From an uncultured Bacilli bacterium (GTDB lineage Bacteria > Bacillota_I > Bacilli_A > RF39 > UBA660), in the NCBI GenBank assembly GCA_944329425.1, contig CALVIG010000001.1:98015-162014 (forward strand): a stretch of 64,000 bases of DNA, written 5' to 3'. Below the pieces are notes generated by a model that saw only the letters and a program-made list of their open reading frames with translations, did no database searches and was not told the origin of the DNA. This document shows, one piece after another, positions 62,234-64,000 of the stretch (the stretch's first letter is position 1; each line of letters starts with the position of its first letter). The position numbers were made by a program, and so were the translations under genes.

Positions 62234-62288
62234 CGTCGCACCAATGTGACGTTATTGATTAAATCAATCTGAAAAGATTGATTTTTTT
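62234..62288 (+). promoter_or_regulatory. Attenuator-like leader before the 90-aa gene
   Basis: A 7-base stem CGTCGCA/TGTGACG (62234-62240 with 62245-62251) is followed by an intrinsic terminator: AAATCAATCT (62261-62270), GAAA loop, AGATTGATTT and T-run to 62288. ATTGATT at 62254-62260 can instead pair with AATCAAT of the terminator stem, giving a mutually exclusive antiterminator. Confidence 0.6.
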
Positions 62289-62320
62289 GTGCGTTATTGC
62301 AAAGAAAGGTGTGATGTGAT

Positions 62321-62593
62321 ATGATTAGAATAATTAAAAAGAAAATCAATATGAGTGATGAACTCAAAACCAAAATTAATTGGTCTTGCAAATTTAACAA
62401 TAGGCCCTACGAAATTATAGAGGGTCATCTAAGAATTGTTGAGAATACCAATTTAGCGTATGTCGAGCCTCATAAGGTTATTATAAATAACCAATTATAT
62501 CTGTTCTTTAATGAACAAAAATACTTTTATGTCGGGAACTTAAAGAAGAAAATCCCAATTGCTGATTTATCAGAGTACATAGCAAGGCATTAA
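62321..62593 (+). CDS. Small protein of unknown function preceding the second serine recombinase
   Basis: A 90-aa protein with no recognised domain. It has a basic N-terminus (IRIIKKKINMSDEL) and a beta-strand-rich middle (AYVEPHKVIINNQLYLFF). The ribosome site (AAAGGTG) is weak to moderate. It lies downstream of an attenuator-like leader and is followed by a terminator-type hairpin and a large serine recombinase gene, paralleling 57.3-59.4 kb. Confidence 0.62.
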   Translation: MIRIIKKKINMSDELKTKINWSCKFNNRPYEIIEGHLRIVENTNLAYVEPHKVIINNQLYLFFNEQKYFYVGNLKKKIPIADLSEYIARH

Positions 62594-62661
62594 TTAATTG
62601 AGAGTTTATATACTCCCACAATATTGGTTTATTTTGTCGTGTAAATAAATTAATATGTTAG

Positions 62662-64000
<1,339 letters not shown>

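Overview
The window reads as chromosome of a low-GC Gram-positive bacterium (Bacillota) using the standard code (TGA is used as stop). Pyruvate formate-lyase with its activase points to an anaerobic fermenter. CotJ-type coat genes suggest sporulation capacity or descent from spore formers. The mraZ-rsmH-ftsL-pbp cluster, a YukD/EsaB-WXG100-EssC secretion locus and Bce-type peptide-resistance genes also fit a Firmicute. The compact genes, very A+T-rich sequence and short archaeal/eukaryotic-type ProRS suggest a gut-type Bacilli/Erysipelotrichia-like lineage, but that placement is inference.

Layout. 1-4.8 kb: the 5' part of a class B PBP and a lipid operon (plsC, diacylglycerol kinase, acyl-CoA ligase). 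4.9-9.5 kb: a BceRS-BceAB module with a recognisable BceR-type operator. 9.5-12.3 kb: a C39-like peptidase and a VanRS-like two-component pair whose putative operator occurs twice. 12.4-16.5 kb: an ASCH protein, a membrane protein, a fused MacB-like ABC transporter and a lipoprotein. 16.5-22.2 kb: a phosphorelay operon (HPt, REC/HD-GYP-like protein, two hybrid kinases) with degenerate members. 22.3-26.2 kb: division cluster with four MraZ-type boxes. 26.3-29.4 kb: yidD, a TroA-like lipoprotein, a HEFGH metallopeptidase, trmL and a thioredoxin-like anchored protein.

29.5-40.5 kb: a type VII secretion locus on the minus strand. In transcription order it is EsaB-like, two WXG100 genes, a double hairpin, two more WXG100-like genes, a helical protein, DUF4176, a 1173-aa effector with ADP-ribosyltransferase-like and HD modules, a second DUF4176 and EssC. 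EsaA, EssA and EssB are not in the window. 40.6-57 kb: HerA-like ATPase, an ABC exporter, pflB/pflA split by a DUF1016 nuclease, a zinc-ribbon membrane protein, murF, a PD-(D/E)XK-like protein, a small-multidrug-export-family membrane protein, proS, and cotJ genes including a CotJA-CotJB fusion.

57.1-64 kb: tRNA-Gly(TCC) followed by accessory DNA. There are two large serine recombinases, each preceded by a ~90-aa ORF and a hairpin, plus TnpV, a HAD phosphatase and an MFS-Nudix fusion. The second recombinase unit begins with a promoter and an attenuator-like leader and runs off the end of the window. No gene-free stretch exceeds 300 bases. The points I consider most likely to be new are the T7SS effector and its gene arrangement, the MFS-Nudix/HAD pair, and the phosphorelay built around a degenerate kinase and a degenerate HD-GYP domain.
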